Shown: piece by piece, positions 63,610 to 64,000 of the stretch | Layout: every line of letters starts with the position of its first letter | How positions within the stretch are numbered: position 1 is the first letter of the stretch | Assembly (NCBI RefSeq): GCF_014235785.1 | Contig: NZ_CP060137.1 | Location: forward strand, 124,001 to 188,000 | Origin: Bacillus sp. PAMC26568 | GTDB taxonomy: Bacteria; Bacillota; Bacilli; Bacillales; Bacillaceae | Reading direction: 5' to 3' | DNA length: 64,000 nt | Translations under genes and position numbers: made by a program | The notes under the pieces: model-generated | Seen by the model: only the letters and a program-made list of their open reading frames with translations | Told to the model about the DNA's origin: nothing | Database searches by the model: none

Positions 63610-64000
63610 ATGTCTCAAGTACCGGGACTCAGTAAAGTTGATCAAATGGAAGAGGTCTTGCAGCAAGGACCTAATAATATGAAGCACCAGCTTCAAAAGG
63701 AGCCAGAAGTTCAAAAGCTTGCTGAAATGATTGATTACCGCAACCAAGTGGGCATGCTTGAATATGGAAAAGCACCTGCGAATGAAATTTCTTCGTTTTC
63801 AGGAAAAATACTAAATACGATGCAGTCGGGCAGCATGGAAGAATCAAGCGCGCTCCTTAAGCATCTGGGCAAAATTATGGACCGATTTGACCCTAAGGAT
63901 TTTGCAGAAGAAAAAGGCTTCATGAAAAAAATCTTTAACCGCGGTCAAAAGATGGTTGAGAAAATCATGTCGAAGTACCAGACTATGGGCGGGGAAATTG
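63610..64000 (+). CDS. telA: Toxic anion resistance protein TelA (YceH), 5' part
   Basis: An open frame from ATG 63610 (GGGAGG upstream) runs off the window after 130 codons. It begins 'MSQVPGLSKVDQMEEVLQQG' and continues with long amphipathic helices ('LLKHLGKIMDRFDPKDF', 'GQKMVEKIMSKYQTM'), characteristic of the KlaA/TelA family, which forms extended coiled-coil-like helices and is linked to tellurite and toxic anion tolerance. It lies 20 bp after yceG, the B. subtilis yceG-yceH order. Confidence 0.9.
   Translation, partial: MSQVPGLSKVDQMEEVLQQGPNNMKHQLQKEPEVQKLAEMIDYRNQVGMLEYGKAPANEISSFSGKILNTMQSGSMEESSALLKHLGKIMDRFDPKDFAEEKGFMKKIFNRGQKMVEKIMSKYQTMGGEI

Overview
The window reads as chromosomal DNA of a spore-forming member of the Bacillaceae (Bacillus sensu lato), but not B. 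subtilis itself. Spore genes (ywcE, gerQ, rsfA), strong AGGAGG-type ribosome binding sites, frequent TTG/GTG starts, moderate-to-low GC and gene order all support this. Much of 1-50 kb follows the B. subtilis ywc-ywj segment (qoxCD, ywcE, nfrA, vpr, pdxK, ywdF, ung, ywdI, ywdK, gerQ, hemQ, pta, lipL, rsfA, ywfO, ywgA, ywhB, ywhC, ywhD, pbpG, speE-speB, ywiB-argS, uvsE, ywjE, fadF, acdA), with insertions and losses.

Layout. 1-5.8 kb: end of the quinol oxidase operon, ywcE, an ATP-grasp ligase, a frameshifted hypothetical gene, a YjiH-type membrane protein, the flavin reductase nfrA and a DJ-1/PfpI protein. 5.9-9.4 kb: a parS-like palindrome, then a ywrC-ywrD-ywrB-ywrA-like block (Lrp regulator, frameshifted gamma-glutamyltransferase, two-subunit chromate transporter). 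9.4-13.7 kb: the extracellular protease vpr, a DnaA-box cluster upstream of it, and a decayed sucrose locus (sacT remnant, RAT-like element, surviving fructokinase). 14-24 kb: pdxK, a TetR-epimerase pair sharing an operator, an L,D-transpeptidase, stress proteins, ywdF, an SDR-ArsR pair, ung and small ywd genes. 23.6-33.8 kb: gerQ beside a dead cwlJ, hemQ, pta, lipL, rsfA, ywfO, ywgA and the ywh genes. 33.9-43.1 kb: pbpG, polyamine synthesis, argS, UV endonuclease and a cardiolipin synthase-like enzyme.

43.3-54.2 kb is an acyl-CoA block: fadF, thiolase, 3-hydroxybutyryl-CoA dehydrogenase, two acyl-CoA dehydrogenases, a TetR regulator and fused isobutyryl-CoA mutase (IcmF). Together they can interconvert C4 acyl-CoAs and link butyryl-CoA to isobutyryl-CoA. 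FadR-like and cre-like sites precede the transcription units.

54.5-64 kb is a Ter stress cluster: ATP-grasp, two TerD proteins, HpcH/CitE-like lyase, phosphoribosyltransferase-TRSP, StiP/PELOTA protein, HAD phosphatase, a small HTH protein, YceG and the start of TelA. The five enzymes match the predicted nucleoside-like metabolite module described for Ter systems, and a near-perfect extracytoplasmic-function sigma promoter lies before the first terD. This is the most intriguing functional system here, although the family is known in outline.

Outside the genes there are intergenic arrays with an exact 21-bp period but different unit sequences (32.2, 40.5, 40.7 and probably 54.3 kb), and a dispersed element with related ends and variable hairpin cores (19.2, 29.5 and 38.0 kb). 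No tRNA, rRNA, insertion sequence or CRISPR array was seen.
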